From Saprospiraceae bacterium (GTDB taxonomy: Bacteria > Bacteroidota > Bacteroidia > Chitinophagales > Saprospiraceae), in NCBI GenBank assembly GCA_020852155.1, contig JADZBJ010000331.1, positions 1 to 6,090 on the forward strand: DNA of 6,090 nt, given 5' to 3'. The notes under the pieces are model-generated. The model was not told the DNA's origin and ran no database searches. It worked only from the letters and a program-made list of their open reading frames with translations. Both the position numbers and the translations under genes were made by a program. Position 1 is the stretch's first letter. Each line of letters opens with the position of its first letter. Shown here piece after piece: positions 1 to 6,090 of the stretch.

Positions 1-132
1 AGCCTGACAGTTGCCGGCATCTTTGACTTGAAAAGACCATTTGACAGGATTCTGTCCCGTCATGAAAGCCGGGAGAATCAACGCAGTGAAAAATAGTAAC
101 GTGGCTATACGGGCCGTCATAAATTGCTTCAT
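1..132 (-). CDS. Partial: exported DsbD-like thiol:disulfide interchange protein, N-terminus only
   Basis: This is the 5' end of a minus-strand gene that runs off the left edge; 44 codons are visible from the ATG at 132. Residues 1-27 form a classic Sec signal peptide: Lys and Arg near the start, a hydrophobic core (ATLLFFTALILPAF) and an end in TGQ. The mature start (NPVKWSFQVKDAGNCQA) resembles the opening strand of the periplasmic N-terminal domain of Bacteroidota DsbD proteins, which typically begin with a PVKWSF-like motif after an AQ-type cleavage site. In that family the N-terminal domain accepts electrons from a membrane domain and passes them to periplasmic thiol partners. Only this short stretch supports the identification, so another exported protein with a similar beta-sandwich start is possible. 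The gene is divergent from the large secreted protein at 656. No clear Shine-Dalgarno is seen, as is usual in this phylum. Confidence 0.6.
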   Translation of the reverse strand, partial: MKQFMTARIATLLFFTALILPAFMTGQNPVKWSFQVKDAGNCQA

Positions 133-296
133 TGTACTTGAAAAGATAAGCATTACTTCAAAATGCGAGAGATACCCGAATCGGCCACAAAGAAACAAAG
201 ACCTTTTGGGAGGGATGCGCAGTCGAGTCCTTTTAATACAACGTTAACCCCTATTTTAAGAGAGTTTTGTCCGTGAACGGCCATTTCGTGGGGATT

Positions 297-340
297 CGTA
301 TGGGCAACGCGCGCCGTATATGCAACGCATGCGTTGCCTC
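297..340. repeat. Palindromic (REP-like) repeat, copy 1
   Basis: This 44-nt unit aligns without gaps to positions 364-407 with 39 identical bases. It begins with CGTATGGG and contains a perfect 16-nt palindrome, gcaacgcatgcgttgc, at 322-337. The flanking bases that would lengthen the stem have decayed compared with copy 2 (TATATGC instead of TAGAGGC). The two copies share orientation and are spaced 67 nt start to start. This looks like a small interspersed palindromic element rather than a coding or regulatory sequence. Whether it occurs elsewhere in the genome cannot be seen from this window. Confidence 0.7.
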
Positions 341-363
341 AAACCAAACACAATGGCCGAACC

Positions 364-411
364 CGTATGGGTAACCCGCGCCGTAGAGGCAACGCGTGCG
401 TTGCCTCTACG
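364..411. repeat. Palindromic (REP-like) repeat, copy 2, with perfect 14-bp stem
   Basis: This is the better-preserved copy. Positions 382-395 (cgtagaggcaacgc) and 398-411 (gcgttgcctctacg) are perfect reverse complements with only two bases, GT, between them. A leading segment, CGTATGGGTAACCCGCGC, is shared with copy 1 outside the main palindrome and contains its own small dyad, gggt-a-accc. The outline (a short conserved head next to a GC-rich hairpin whose ends read GTAGAG...CTCTAC) resembles repetitive extragenic palindromes, including those mobilised by RAYT (REP-associated tyrosine transposase) enzymes. That is inference; no transposase is present here. The hairpin is followed by A-rich sequence, not a T-run, so it is not a standard terminator. 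Confidence 0.75.
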
Positions 412-447
412 TAAAAAAAATTTAAAAAAAATGAAAATAAATTCATC

Positions 448-473
448 AATTTCAATTTTAATATATTGAAATT
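448..473. repeat. 9-bp perfect inverted repeat upstream of the 926-aa gene
   Basis: Positions 448-456 (aatttcaat) and 465-473 (attgaaatt) are exact reverse complements separated by 8 A/T bases. The centre-to-centre distance of the arms is 17 nt. It lies about 180 nt before the likely start codon of the secreted protein, inside an A/T-rich block where a promoter could be. A binding site for a dimeric regulator is one reading. In such A/T-rich sequence a 9-bp dyad can also arise by chance, so the role is uncertain. Confidence 0.35.
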
Positions 474-655
474 CAATGTTTTATAATATATTTATCCATT
501 TTACAATTCTACAATACCAAAAAAATGATTTTGGTGGAGCAATCATGTCACCGCACTTTTGTATCGTCAAAGAAGATTGGCAATATTTGACCGCCCCCGG
601 GACTGATCGCCAAACATCTCATCACCAATTTTGTAGAAAAAAATTGCTTAATCCT

Positions 656-3436
656 ATGACTCATTTTTTCAAAATCTGTCTGCGTACGCTGCTACTGGTC
701 GGCTTGTTCGGACTGGTAGCGCTCAACGAAACATCCGCTCAGGGATGCAATCCTGACGTGACGCCACCCACGGCTATTTGTGCCGAGTTTGTTCAGGTTG
801 CACTGGACCAAAATGGCCAGGCTACTATTAATGGCTCTCAAGTAGATCAGGGTTCATTTGACAACTGCTGTGCTGTGACAATTGATGTTCGCCGTGCAGT
901 AGATGGCCCCTGTGACAGCGATACAGACCCTGATAACTGGGCGTCAAACGTATTGCTATGCTGCGGCGATATCGGAGCGCAGTTTACCCTGGAAATGCGT
1001 GTAACCGACTGCAACGGTAATTCCAACCTTTGCCTGACTCAAATCGCGGTTGAGGACAAGACTAATCCGGTGCTTCAGGCACCTGCCGATGTAACCGTTA
1101 CTTGTGAAAACTTCGACCCTTCATTGTTGGCTTATGGCAATGCAACGGCTACCGACAACTGCTGCATACTGGGTATCACTAACACAGTGAATTACAGCCA
1201 GTTTGATACCGTTTGTAACAAGGGTACTATCACCCGCGTATTTGTGGCATCTGATTGCAGTGGCAATCTCAGCCAGTTGGGCGTGGTATCTGCCATGCAG
1301 CGTATTTATGTGAATTACAACCAGAACTATTTTGTGAAGTTCCCGAATGATATCTATGCTGATTCGCTGTCGTCTGTGGGTTATTATGGTGAACCAAGTT
1401 TCTTTGGTGAAGATTGTGAATTGATTGGCGTATCATATTCAGATGAGGTATTCCCGTCTCCTTTACAAATCAGACTGGAACGTACCTGGACAATCATCAA
1501 CTGGTGTACCTACAATCCGTTGTTCTCAGTAATAGACGTGCCTAATCCGACGCCTAATGTTGTACCTAACCACCCGGCAAATCTGTTGGGGCCGACAGTA
1601 TCTGCGTCGGGCACTACAGGACCATGGGCTCCGACGATTGTAAAAATTTCCCCGAATGACCCGGCTCCAACCGACTTCTCAACTTTCTGGCAGGCCAATG
1701 CGAACGGTTATCGCTATACACAGCATATCATAGTTGGAGATACCTTCTTCTCGCTGCTCAGAGGCCGCGTTTATCAGGATTTGAATACTAACTGTGCAAA
1801 GGATGCAGGTGAAGGCCCGTTATCTGGCTGGACGGTCAATGCTACGGGTGATCAAACCGGCTATCGCTATCAGGCAACCTCCGATGCCAATGGCGACTAT
1901 CTCATGGCTGTATCTACAGCCGATTCACATGTAACACTTGGCTTGTATTCATCACTGAACTACTCTCCAAACTGCACCCATTCACACGTGATTCCGGTTA
2001 TTTCGGGCAATGAAGTAGAAACAGATTTGCCAGTCGGGCTGCCAGCCGGTACAAACCTGTTGACGGTAGACCTGGGTACTGCTGCCTTGCGCCGCTGCTT
2101 TAATACCAACTACTACACTGTAAAAGGCTGTAACCTGGGCGCATCACCTGTTGTGGACGCACAAATCGAACTGACGCTTGATCCGATGCTTACATATATT
2201 GACAGTGATTTGCCTGCTGCCTCTTTGGGTAATAATCGTTACCTGTTTGCCATAGGCGACCTGCAAGCTGGCAAATGCCGCAACGTCAATGTTCAAGTGG
2301 AAGTCTCCTGCAATGCAGAACTAGGTGCGACACACTGCTCTTCTGCCCGTATTTTGCCTGAAAATCCGTTGTCATGGACTGGCCCTGAAATCCGCTTGAA
2401 CAGCTACTGCGATGGCGATTCTGTACGCTTTGAAATCAGTAACGTTGGTCAGGGTAATATGAGTGAAGCCAACAGTTTCATCGTCGTTGAAGATGTGATT
2501 ATGCGCGGCATGAATAACTATCAATTGAGCGCAGGCTCGTCCCGTCTGTTCTCTGTTCCTGCCAACGGCAGCACATGGCGCATTGAAACCGAGCAGGTTA
2601 CAGGTCACCCATATGCAGGTCTGTTGTCTGCTACCCGTGAAGGCTGCGGTGGCCTGAATACTACCGGCTTGGTGAACGCGTACAGCATTGATGAACCATC
2701 TCCTTTTGTTGATCGTGAATGCCGCGAAAACATTGGCGCATTTGACCCGAACGACAAATCGGCAGTACCAACTGGCGTTGGACCACTCCACCTGGTAAAA
2801 GCCAATACGGACCTGGAATACCTCATCCGTTTCCAGAATACAGGAACTGATACGGCATTTAACATTGTCGTTCTGGATACCCTTTCACAGTATCTCGACG
2901 CTACAACTGCCCGTCCGGGCGCTGCCAGCCATGAATATGGCTTCCAGATCCTGGAGGGTAACATTCTGCGTTTTGCATTTGACAATATCCACCTGCCAGA
3001 CAGCAATATCAACGAGGCCACGTCGCATGGTTATGTGAAGTTCCTGATTAAGCAAAAGCCTGACCTGGCTGATGGCACAAAATTGCTGAACAGCGCTGCG
3101 ATTTACTTTGACTTCAACGAGCCAGTGATTACCAATACGGTATTGCATACCATTGGCGAACACTTCCTTGAGGCTTCTGCTACGTTGCAGGTGCAGCAAA
3201 ACCTGCTGAGCATTTCACCCAACCCGGCGTACGATGTAGCCCTGTTTAATTTTGAAAAACCGATCAATCAGGCGGTATTTACGCTGACAGATGTATCTGG
3301 CAAAACTTTGCGCCAGCAGCAATTCACGGGCATGCAATATCGCTTTGAGCGCCAGCAACTGGAAGAAGGACTTTACTTCTTCCGTATTCAGGGCGCCAAT
3401 GGCGTGATGTATGCCGGCAAGATCATTCTAAAATAA
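656..3436 (+). CDS. Secreted Cys-rich multidomain protein with T9SS type A sorting domain
   Basis: The precursor is 926 aa. I chose the ATG at 656 because it opens a textbook Sec signal peptide (residues 1-29, basic start, LLLVGLFGLVAL core, ending SAQ). The frame stays open back to 476, but those 60 extra codons have no signal-like character. Residues 30-140, 141-222 and about 223-290 form three HYR/Ig-like units marked by 'PPTAIC', 'VTDCNGN', 'VEDKTNPVL' and 'TWTIINWC'. They hold 16 Cys, including CC pairs at 71-72, 102-103 and 169-170. Residues about 369-470 resemble an SdrD-B-like/CNA-B-like fold (RGRVYQDLNTNC...DAGEGPLSGW). About 471-570 is DUF11-like, 572-694 is a less recognisable linker domain, and 695-837 is a second DUF11/DUF7619-like domain (AFDPNDKS...YFDFNEPV). 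Residues 850-926 are the T9SS sorting domain (SISPNPAYD...GLYFFRI...GKIILK). It is expected to cross the outer membrane by T9SS and stay on the surface or be released. An adhesive or structural role is plausible; no catalytic motif is seen. Confidence 0.9.
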   Translation: MTHFFKICLRTLLLVGLFGLVALNETSAQGCNPDVTPPTAICAEFVQVALDQNGQATINGSQVDQGSFDNCCAVTIDVRRAVDGPCDSDTDPDNWASNVLLCCGDIGAQFTLEMRVTDCNGNSNLCLTQIAVEDKTNPVLQAPADVTVTCENFDPSLLAYGNATATDNCCILGITNTVNYSQFDTVCNKGTITRVFVASDCSGNLSQLGVVSAMQRIYVNYNQNYFVKFPNDIYADSLSSVGYYGEPSFFGEDCELIGVSYSDEVFPSPLQIRLERTWTIINWCTYNPLFSVIDVPNPTPNVVPNHPANLLGPTVSASGTTGPWAPTIVKISPNDPAPTDFSTFWQANANGYRYTQHIIVGDTFFSLLRGRVYQDLNTNCAKDAGEGPLSGWTVNATGDQTGYRYQATSDANGDYLMAVSTADSHVTLGLYSSLNYSPNCTHSHVIPVISGNEVETDLPVGLPAGTNLLTVDLGTAALRRCFNTNYYTVKGCNLGASPVVDAQIELTLDPMLTYIDSDLPAASLGNNRYLFAIGDLQAGKCRNVNVQVEVSCNAELGATHCSSARILPENPLSWTGPEIRLNSYCDGDSVRFEISNVGQGNMSEANSFIVVEDVIMRGMNNYQLSAGSSRLFSVPANGSTWRIETEQVTGHPYAGLLSATREGCGGLNTTGLVNAYSIDEPSPFVDRECRENIGAFDPNDKSAVPTGVGPLHLVKANTDLEYLIRFQNTGTDTAFNIVVLDTLSQYLDATTARPGAASHEYGFQILEGNILRFAFDNIHLPDSNINEATSHGYVKFLIKQKPDLADGTKLLNSAAIYFDFNEPVITNTVLHTIGEHFLEASATLQVQQNLLSISPNPAYDVALFNFEKPINQAVFTLTDVSGKTLRQQQFTGMQYRFERQQLEEGLYFFRIQGANGVMYAGKIILK

Positions 3437-3564
3437 ATTCCGATCTGGCAGTGTCGGTTTTGGATGACGTACTGCCTAACCATAATGCATTTATTATAGC
3501 GCGCGTTCGGCACAAACCCGATTCCTGACGCGTTCTTTCAAAGGCAATTCGCTAAAAACTCATA

Positions 3565-3606
3565 GAATGTCCTGCATGGCAAAAGAGTCGTGCAGGGCAT
3601 TTTTTT
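3565..3606 (+). terminator. Intrinsic terminator downstream of the 926-aa gene
   Basis: The arms at 3567-3578 (atgtcctgcatg) and 3589-3600 (cgtgcagggcat) pair over 12 bp with two G-T wobbles around a 10-nt loop. A run of seven T follows at 3600-3606. It lies about 130 nt after the stop codon of the plus-strand gene and is oriented to end that transcript. On the minus strand the hairpin has no adjacent T-run, so it would not serve the convergent nuclease gene equally well. Confidence 0.8.
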
Positions 3607-3617
3607 ACCGACGTTGC

Positions 3618-3640
3618 GCTCCGATGGGGCTTTGTTTTTT
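3618..3640 (+). terminator. Possible second, weaker plus-strand terminator
   Basis: The arms gctcc (3618-3622) and ggggc (3626-3630) can pair over 5 bp, one of them G-T, with a three-base loop, and are followed by TTTGTTTTTT at 3631-3640. The stem is short, so on its own it is marginal. Its place directly behind the strong hairpin suggests a backup terminator. Confidence 0.3.
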
Positions 3641-3656
3641 CGAATTTTTCAGAAAG

Positions 3657-3717
3657 CACCTTCAACTTTCAACAACTTTCAACAACTTCAACAAATAACC
3701 AAATAACCAAACATCCA
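3657..3717. repeat. G-free low-complexity tandem-repeat tract
   Basis: These 61 nt contain no G on the plus strand. They hold two exact tandem 10-mers, ctttcaacaa, at 3666-3675 and 3676-3685, then a 9-nt version, cttcaacaa, at 3686-3694, and before them a partial unit, ttcaa. Next come two tandem 8-mers, aaataacc, at 3693-3700 and 3701-3708. The tract ends five bases before the stop codon of the minus-strand nuclease gene, so it would be in that gene's 3' untranslated RNA as a C-free, G/T/A-rich strand. The structure fits replication slippage; a role in transcript ending or stability is only a guess. Confidence 0.7.
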
Positions 3718-3722
3718 GCCCC

Positions 3723-5105
3723 TCAATAACTCACCATTTTCACGCCTTTTTTGCCGGAGGCGAAAAGGCTGATAATCCGGGTTGCATCCGGGTCGGCAAT
3801 GCCGGGTGGCGTGAGGGATTCCAGGAGGTCTTCGATCAGCGGGTTTGAAGTCTGAATATCAATGAACCCATAGCCCAGGTAACGTCCGTCCTGCACGCCG
3901 ACAATGGCGGCTTCATCGTCGGTGCGGCCTCGGTCAAACAGGAAAAAATTGCCTTGTAATCGTTTTGACATGCCTGAGATGGCCGCTTCAACCCGTAGGT
4001 TATAGTCGTCGGGTGTTTCAGCACCGATACATGCGCCGTGGCACTGTCGTATTCCGTAGTGAAAGCACGCGTGTTCCGACAGGTCGAGGTGTGAAAGGCG
4101 ATAGCATAATTCATGTTGTCGCACGGTGGCTTGCAGGTGTAATTTTGCATTATCCAACTTAGGATATTCCGACACGAGTTGTAGTTTTTGCGCGTTTTTC
4201 AGGGTGTTTTTACCCACAATAAGTCGCTTGTAACCATTGTCGTCGGTATAAGTAAAAATCCCGCCGTCGAATTTTTGTTTGCGTTGGGCGCGATTGACGC
4301 GCGGTTGCAGTCGTTTGATTTCAGCGCTTTCCAGCAGCAATGCCACCAGTTCACTGCCGGTAATTTCCCAGGAAAGGTCTTCGACGCCCTGCCGTAATTT
4401 TTCGCCCTTGGGCGTCAGGTCGGCGAAGTGTTCAAACAGGCGTTTGCGGATATTCAGGCTTTTGCCGACATAAATCACTTTGCCCTGATCGTCGTGCAGG
4501 TAATATACACCGCAGGCTTCGGGCACTTCATGCAGGCGTTCGAGGGTGATATGTTGTGGCAGTTTGGTGGCTTTTACACCGTGATTGATAAAACTGCGCA
4601 TGGATTCGCCGTCTTTGGTCGCCAGAATCCGTTCGAATACATTTACTGTAGCCAGCGTGTCATCCAGTGCGCGGTGGCTGCGTTTTGCTTTTATGCCAAA
4701 ATGCTCTTTGAGGCTGCTCAGGCTGTAACTGCGCAATCCGGGAAAAGCCGCGCGTGACAATTTAACCGTACACAACTGACGGCGTGTAAACGGATAGCCC
4801 AGTCGGGCAAATTCTTCCTTGACAAAACTGTAATCGAACTGCACGTTATGTGCCACAAAAATGGCCCCTTCGGTCATTTGCACGATTTGCTTGGCCACCT
4901 CATAAAACTTGGGTGCACGCGCCACCATGTCATCCGTAATGCCCGTGATGCGTATGATGCTGGGCGGAATACTGCGCTCCGGATTAATGAGCGTTGAAAA
5001 GGTATCTACGACTTTTTCGCCGTCATGCAAGACAATGGCAATTTCAGTGATGCGCTCGAAACGCGCGGCGCCTCCAGTGGTTTCAACGTCAATAATGGCA
5101 TACAT
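3723..5105 (-). CDS. DEDDh exonuclease / GIY-YIG nuclease fusion (DnaQ-UvrC-like)
   Basis: The protein is 460 aa. Residues 1-162 are a DnaQ-like 3'-5' exonuclease domain with all DEDDh residues in place: D6 and E8 (IIDVETTG), D91 (VAHNVQFD), and H144 and D149 (SHRALDDT). Residues about 194-275 are a UvrC/Cho-type GIY-YIG endonuclease domain with GVYY at 199-202, YVG at 212-214, the expected catalytic Arg at R222 and Glu at E259 (ALLLES). Residues 334-359 carry C334, C347, C355 and C359. The 8- and 4-residue steps of the last three match UvrC's cysteine region, which in E. coli UvrC is reported to hold a 4Fe-4S cluster. The UvrC C-terminal RNase H-like and helix-hairpin-helix parts are absent. 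Fusions of this kind are known, for example in Actinobacteria and Proteobacteria. The likely role is DNA repair in the cytoplasm, with incision and end trimming; the substrate is unknown. The ATG at 5105 starts directly on the exonuclease fold. The gene lies 48 nt after the stop of the upstream secreted-protein gene and may be co-transcribed with it. Confidence 0.92.
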   Translation of the reverse strand: MYAIIDVETTGGAARFERITEIAIVLHDGEKVVDTFSTLINPERSIPPSIIRITGITDDMVARAPKFYEVAKQIVQMTEGAIFVAHNVQFDYSFVKEEFARLGYPFTRRQLCTVKLSRAAFPGLRSYSLSSLKEHFGIKAKRSHRALDDTLATVNVFERILATKDGESMRSFINHGVKATKLPQHITLERLHEVPEACGVYYLHDDQGKVIYVGKSLNIRKRLFEHFADLTPKGEKLRQGVEDLSWEITGSELVALLLESAEIKRLQPRVNRAQRKQKFDGGIFTYTDDNGYKRLIVGKNTLKNAQKLQLVSEYPKLDNAKLHLQATVRQHELCYRLSHLDLSEHACFHYGIRQCHGACIGAETPDDYNLRVEAAISGMSKRLQGNFFLFDRGRTDDEAAIVGVQDGRYLGYGFIDIQTSNPLIEDLLESLTPPGIADPDATRIISLFASGKKGVKMVSY

Positions 5106-5153
5106 AAAGGCAAAAATAGAGAAGGCATCATGAAACTGATGCGCTGCCGGGCG

Positions 5154-6071
5154 TTATTCTCTGACAAGCCGCGTAAATCCCGACACTGGTCCGAAAATCC
5201 GCAGTCCATAAATACCCGGCGGGAAAGCACTCAGGTCAATCTGTTGCACTTGTCTCGTATCGAACAGTAACTTGCCTTGTGCATCATAAACCTGACCCTG
5301 TGCATTTTCAGGCAAGCCGGAAATGTGGAAAATACCATTGCCCGGATTGGGCGACACCTGAATATTCGTCAAGTGGATGACATCCGTAGCGACAGTCGTG
5401 TAATCACAATACGGGCCATTGGAGAAGAGCGTAAATGGCCAGTTTTGGCTGGTAAACATGGCAGTGTCTTGCTGTGTCACACAAGCCAATGACGTACAGG
5501 CTTCAAAGCATATTTCAGTCCGCGATAGCCCGTGGCCCCATACGACACCTTCCACCAGTTCAAAGTATTGACCAAACACCCATTTCCGGCGGCCATCAGG
5601 CAGTAACCAGGTGGAATCTACCTGCAAGGTTGTGAATGTCTGACTTTCAGGCTTCCAGATGGTGGCCTGTTGTCCGGTTGTGAGGCTGAAATCAGCCAGC
5701 AAAACTTCCTGATTCATGTCTGGTTGCCACATATACAAATGGCGCTGCGTGGTATCTTCACGAACCAGCGCTTTTAGCATGGGCTGCGACAATGTAAACG
5801 GGCCTTGCCAACTGCTGCTCACGGAAAAAGATCGCTCCATCCACTTCTGATAATTTGTGCCGGCAACGAGCGTATCGCCACTCATAAAATTCAGGGTTCG
5901 ATACGTACAATCCGACCAGGGTGGGAGTCCTGCCTGAAAACATTGTTCATACGCCAGCGATGTGCCGACTGTCCATTCCCGGCCAGGTACCAGCACAGGT
6001 TTGTAGGATTGGGCCAATGAAACTGATGCCAGATGAGCGCAAATGAACAGAAAAAACAGACGTGTTATCAT
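5154..6071 (-). CDS. Secreted uncharacterised protein with T9SS type A sorting domain
   Basis: The protein is 305 aa from the ATG at 6071. An in-frame TTG at 6080 would add three residues, but ATG followed by ITRLFFLFICAHLASVSLAQ gives a normal signal peptide ending at Q21. The body resembles a widespread, functionally unknown Bacteroidota exported family. Its recurring phrases are visible here as VPGREW (28-33), SGDTLVAGTNYQK (64-76), ALVREDTTQRHLYMW (101-115), EVLLADFSLTTGQ (122-134), the basic DGRRKWVF (159-166) and FELVEGVVWGHG (170-181, equivalent to the usual WVEGVGS-type motif). Residues 237-305 are a T9SS type A sorting domain (IQVSPNPGNGIF...VYDAQGKLL...PPGIYGLRI), predicting export through the outer membrane. 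Cys11 sits within the signal core and lacks a lipobox, so this is not a lipoprotein. No enzyme motif is seen. Only 19 nt upstream are in the window, so its promoter cannot be judged. It may share a transcript with the nuclease gene. Confidence 0.88.
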   Translation of the reverse strand: MITRLFFLFICAHLASVSLAQSYKPVLVPGREWTVGTSLAYEQCFQAGLPPWSDCTYRTLNFMSGDTLVAGTNYQKWMERSFSVSSSWQGPFTLSQPMLKALVREDTTQRHLYMWQPDMNQEVLLADFSLTTGQQATIWKPESQTFTTLQVDSTWLLPDGRRKWVFGQYFELVEGVVWGHGLSRTEICFEACTSLACVTQQDTAMFTSQNWPFTLFSNGPYCDYTTVATDVIHLTNIQVSPNPGNGIFHISGLPENAQGQVYDAQGKLLFDTRQVQQIDLSAFPPGIYGLRIFGPVSGFTRLVRE

Positions 6072-6090
6072 GGCTGCCAAGGTGGTTATG

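Larger units (their letters stand above)
133..655. other. Divergent intergenic region with palindromic repeats and an A/T-rich segment
   Basis: About 520 bp separate the start codons of two divergent genes, so the promoters of both should lie here. From 133 to 296 I see no gene or convincing motif. Positions 297-411 hold two copies of a GC-rich palindromic repeat (listed separately). Positions 412-540 are very A/T-rich with several A-runs and a 9-bp inverted repeat. Positions 540-655 return to mixed composition and are probably the untranslated leader of the 926-aa gene. I looked for the Bacteroidota promoter pattern (TTG near -33, TAnnTTTG near -7) in both directions. Only single near-matches to the -7 box turned up, with no properly spaced -33 partner, so no promoter is called. 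Confidence 0.6.

Noticed and set aside
41..247. 68-codon plus-strand open frame at the left edge
   Set aside because: It runs antisense to the signal peptide of the DsbD-like gene and into non-coding sequence, with no protein-like features.
382..411. The perfect hairpin as a rho-independent terminator
   Set aside because: It is followed by TAAAAAAAA rather than a T-run on the plus strand, and on the minus strand the T-run comes before the hairpin, not after. Both flanking genes read away from it.
297..411. CRISPR array
   Set aside because: There are only two imperfect units, separated by 23 nt, with no further repeats and no cas genes.
482..487. TATAAT as a sigma-70-type -10 box
   Set aside because: No TTGACA-like element sits at suitable distance, the region is so A/T-rich that such hexamers are expected by chance, and Bacteroidota use a different promoter pattern.
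476..655. Upstream in-frame extension of the 926-aa protein by 60 codons
   Set aside because: The added residues are not signal-like, start in an A/T-rich block, and would bury the clear Sec signal peptide that begins at 656.
2372..3199. Overlapping open frames on the minus strand inside the 926-aa gene
   Set aside because: They are shadows of a gene with recognisable domains. They show no signal, motif or start context of their own, and the plus-strand domains run through without a break.
3965..4757. Plus-strand open frames opposite the nuclease gene
   Set aside because: They lie antisense to conserved catalytic regions of the nuclease and resemble no known family.
3723..5105. The exonuclease/GIY-YIG protein as a homing or defence nuclease
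   Set aside because: The domain order, UvrC-like catalytic residues and cysteine region fit the chromosomal DnaQ-UvrC-like repair family. No intron, restriction-modification or defence partner lies next to it.

Overview
The window looks like chromosomal DNA of a Bacteroidota bacterium, most likely of the Saprospiria (Saprospiraceae/Lewinella-like) group. Two predicted proteins pair a Sec signal peptide ending in 'AQ' with a type IX secretion (T9SS) type A C-terminal sorting domain. One of them has the Cys-rich HYR-like / SdrD-B-like / DUF11-like modular build common in large Saprospiria surface proteins. Shine-Dalgarno sequences are not evident. The taxon is inferred from protein style only; there is no rRNA or other marker.

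Layout. (1) Positions 1-132, minus strand: the first 44 codons of an exported protein cut by the window edge, whose mature N-terminus resembles Bacteroidota DsbD-type thiol:disulfide interchange proteins. (2) Positions 133-655: a divergent intergenic region of about 520 bp. It holds two diverged copies (39/44 identical) of a GC-rich palindromic repeat, an A/T-rich stretch and a 9-bp inverted repeat. (3) Positions 656-3436, plus strand: a 926-aa secreted multidomain T9SS cargo protein. (4) Positions 3437-3722: the gap between convergent genes, with a good intrinsic terminator, a weaker second one, and a 61-nt tract without G made of short tandem repeats. (5) Positions 3723-5105, minus strand: a 460-aa fusion of a DEDDh (DnaQ-like) 3'-5' exonuclease with a GIY-YIG nuclease and a UvrC-like four-cysteine region. 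(6) Positions 5154-6071, minus strand: a 305-aa secreted T9SS cargo protein of an uncharacterised Bacteroidota family, 48 nt upstream of the nuclease gene.

How the parts relate. The two minus-strand genes at 3723-6071 are close enough to share a transcript, but their predicted places of action differ (outside the cell versus DNA in the cytoplasm), so a functional link is not implied. The Cys-rich T9SS cargo lies divergent to the probable DsbD homologue, which could be a meaningful pairing for disulfide handling in the periplasm or could be chance. I see no mobile element, CRISPR array, tRNA/rRNA or clear new multi-gene system. The points most worth checking are the palindromic repeat family and the nuclease fusion with its UvrC-type cysteine spacing.
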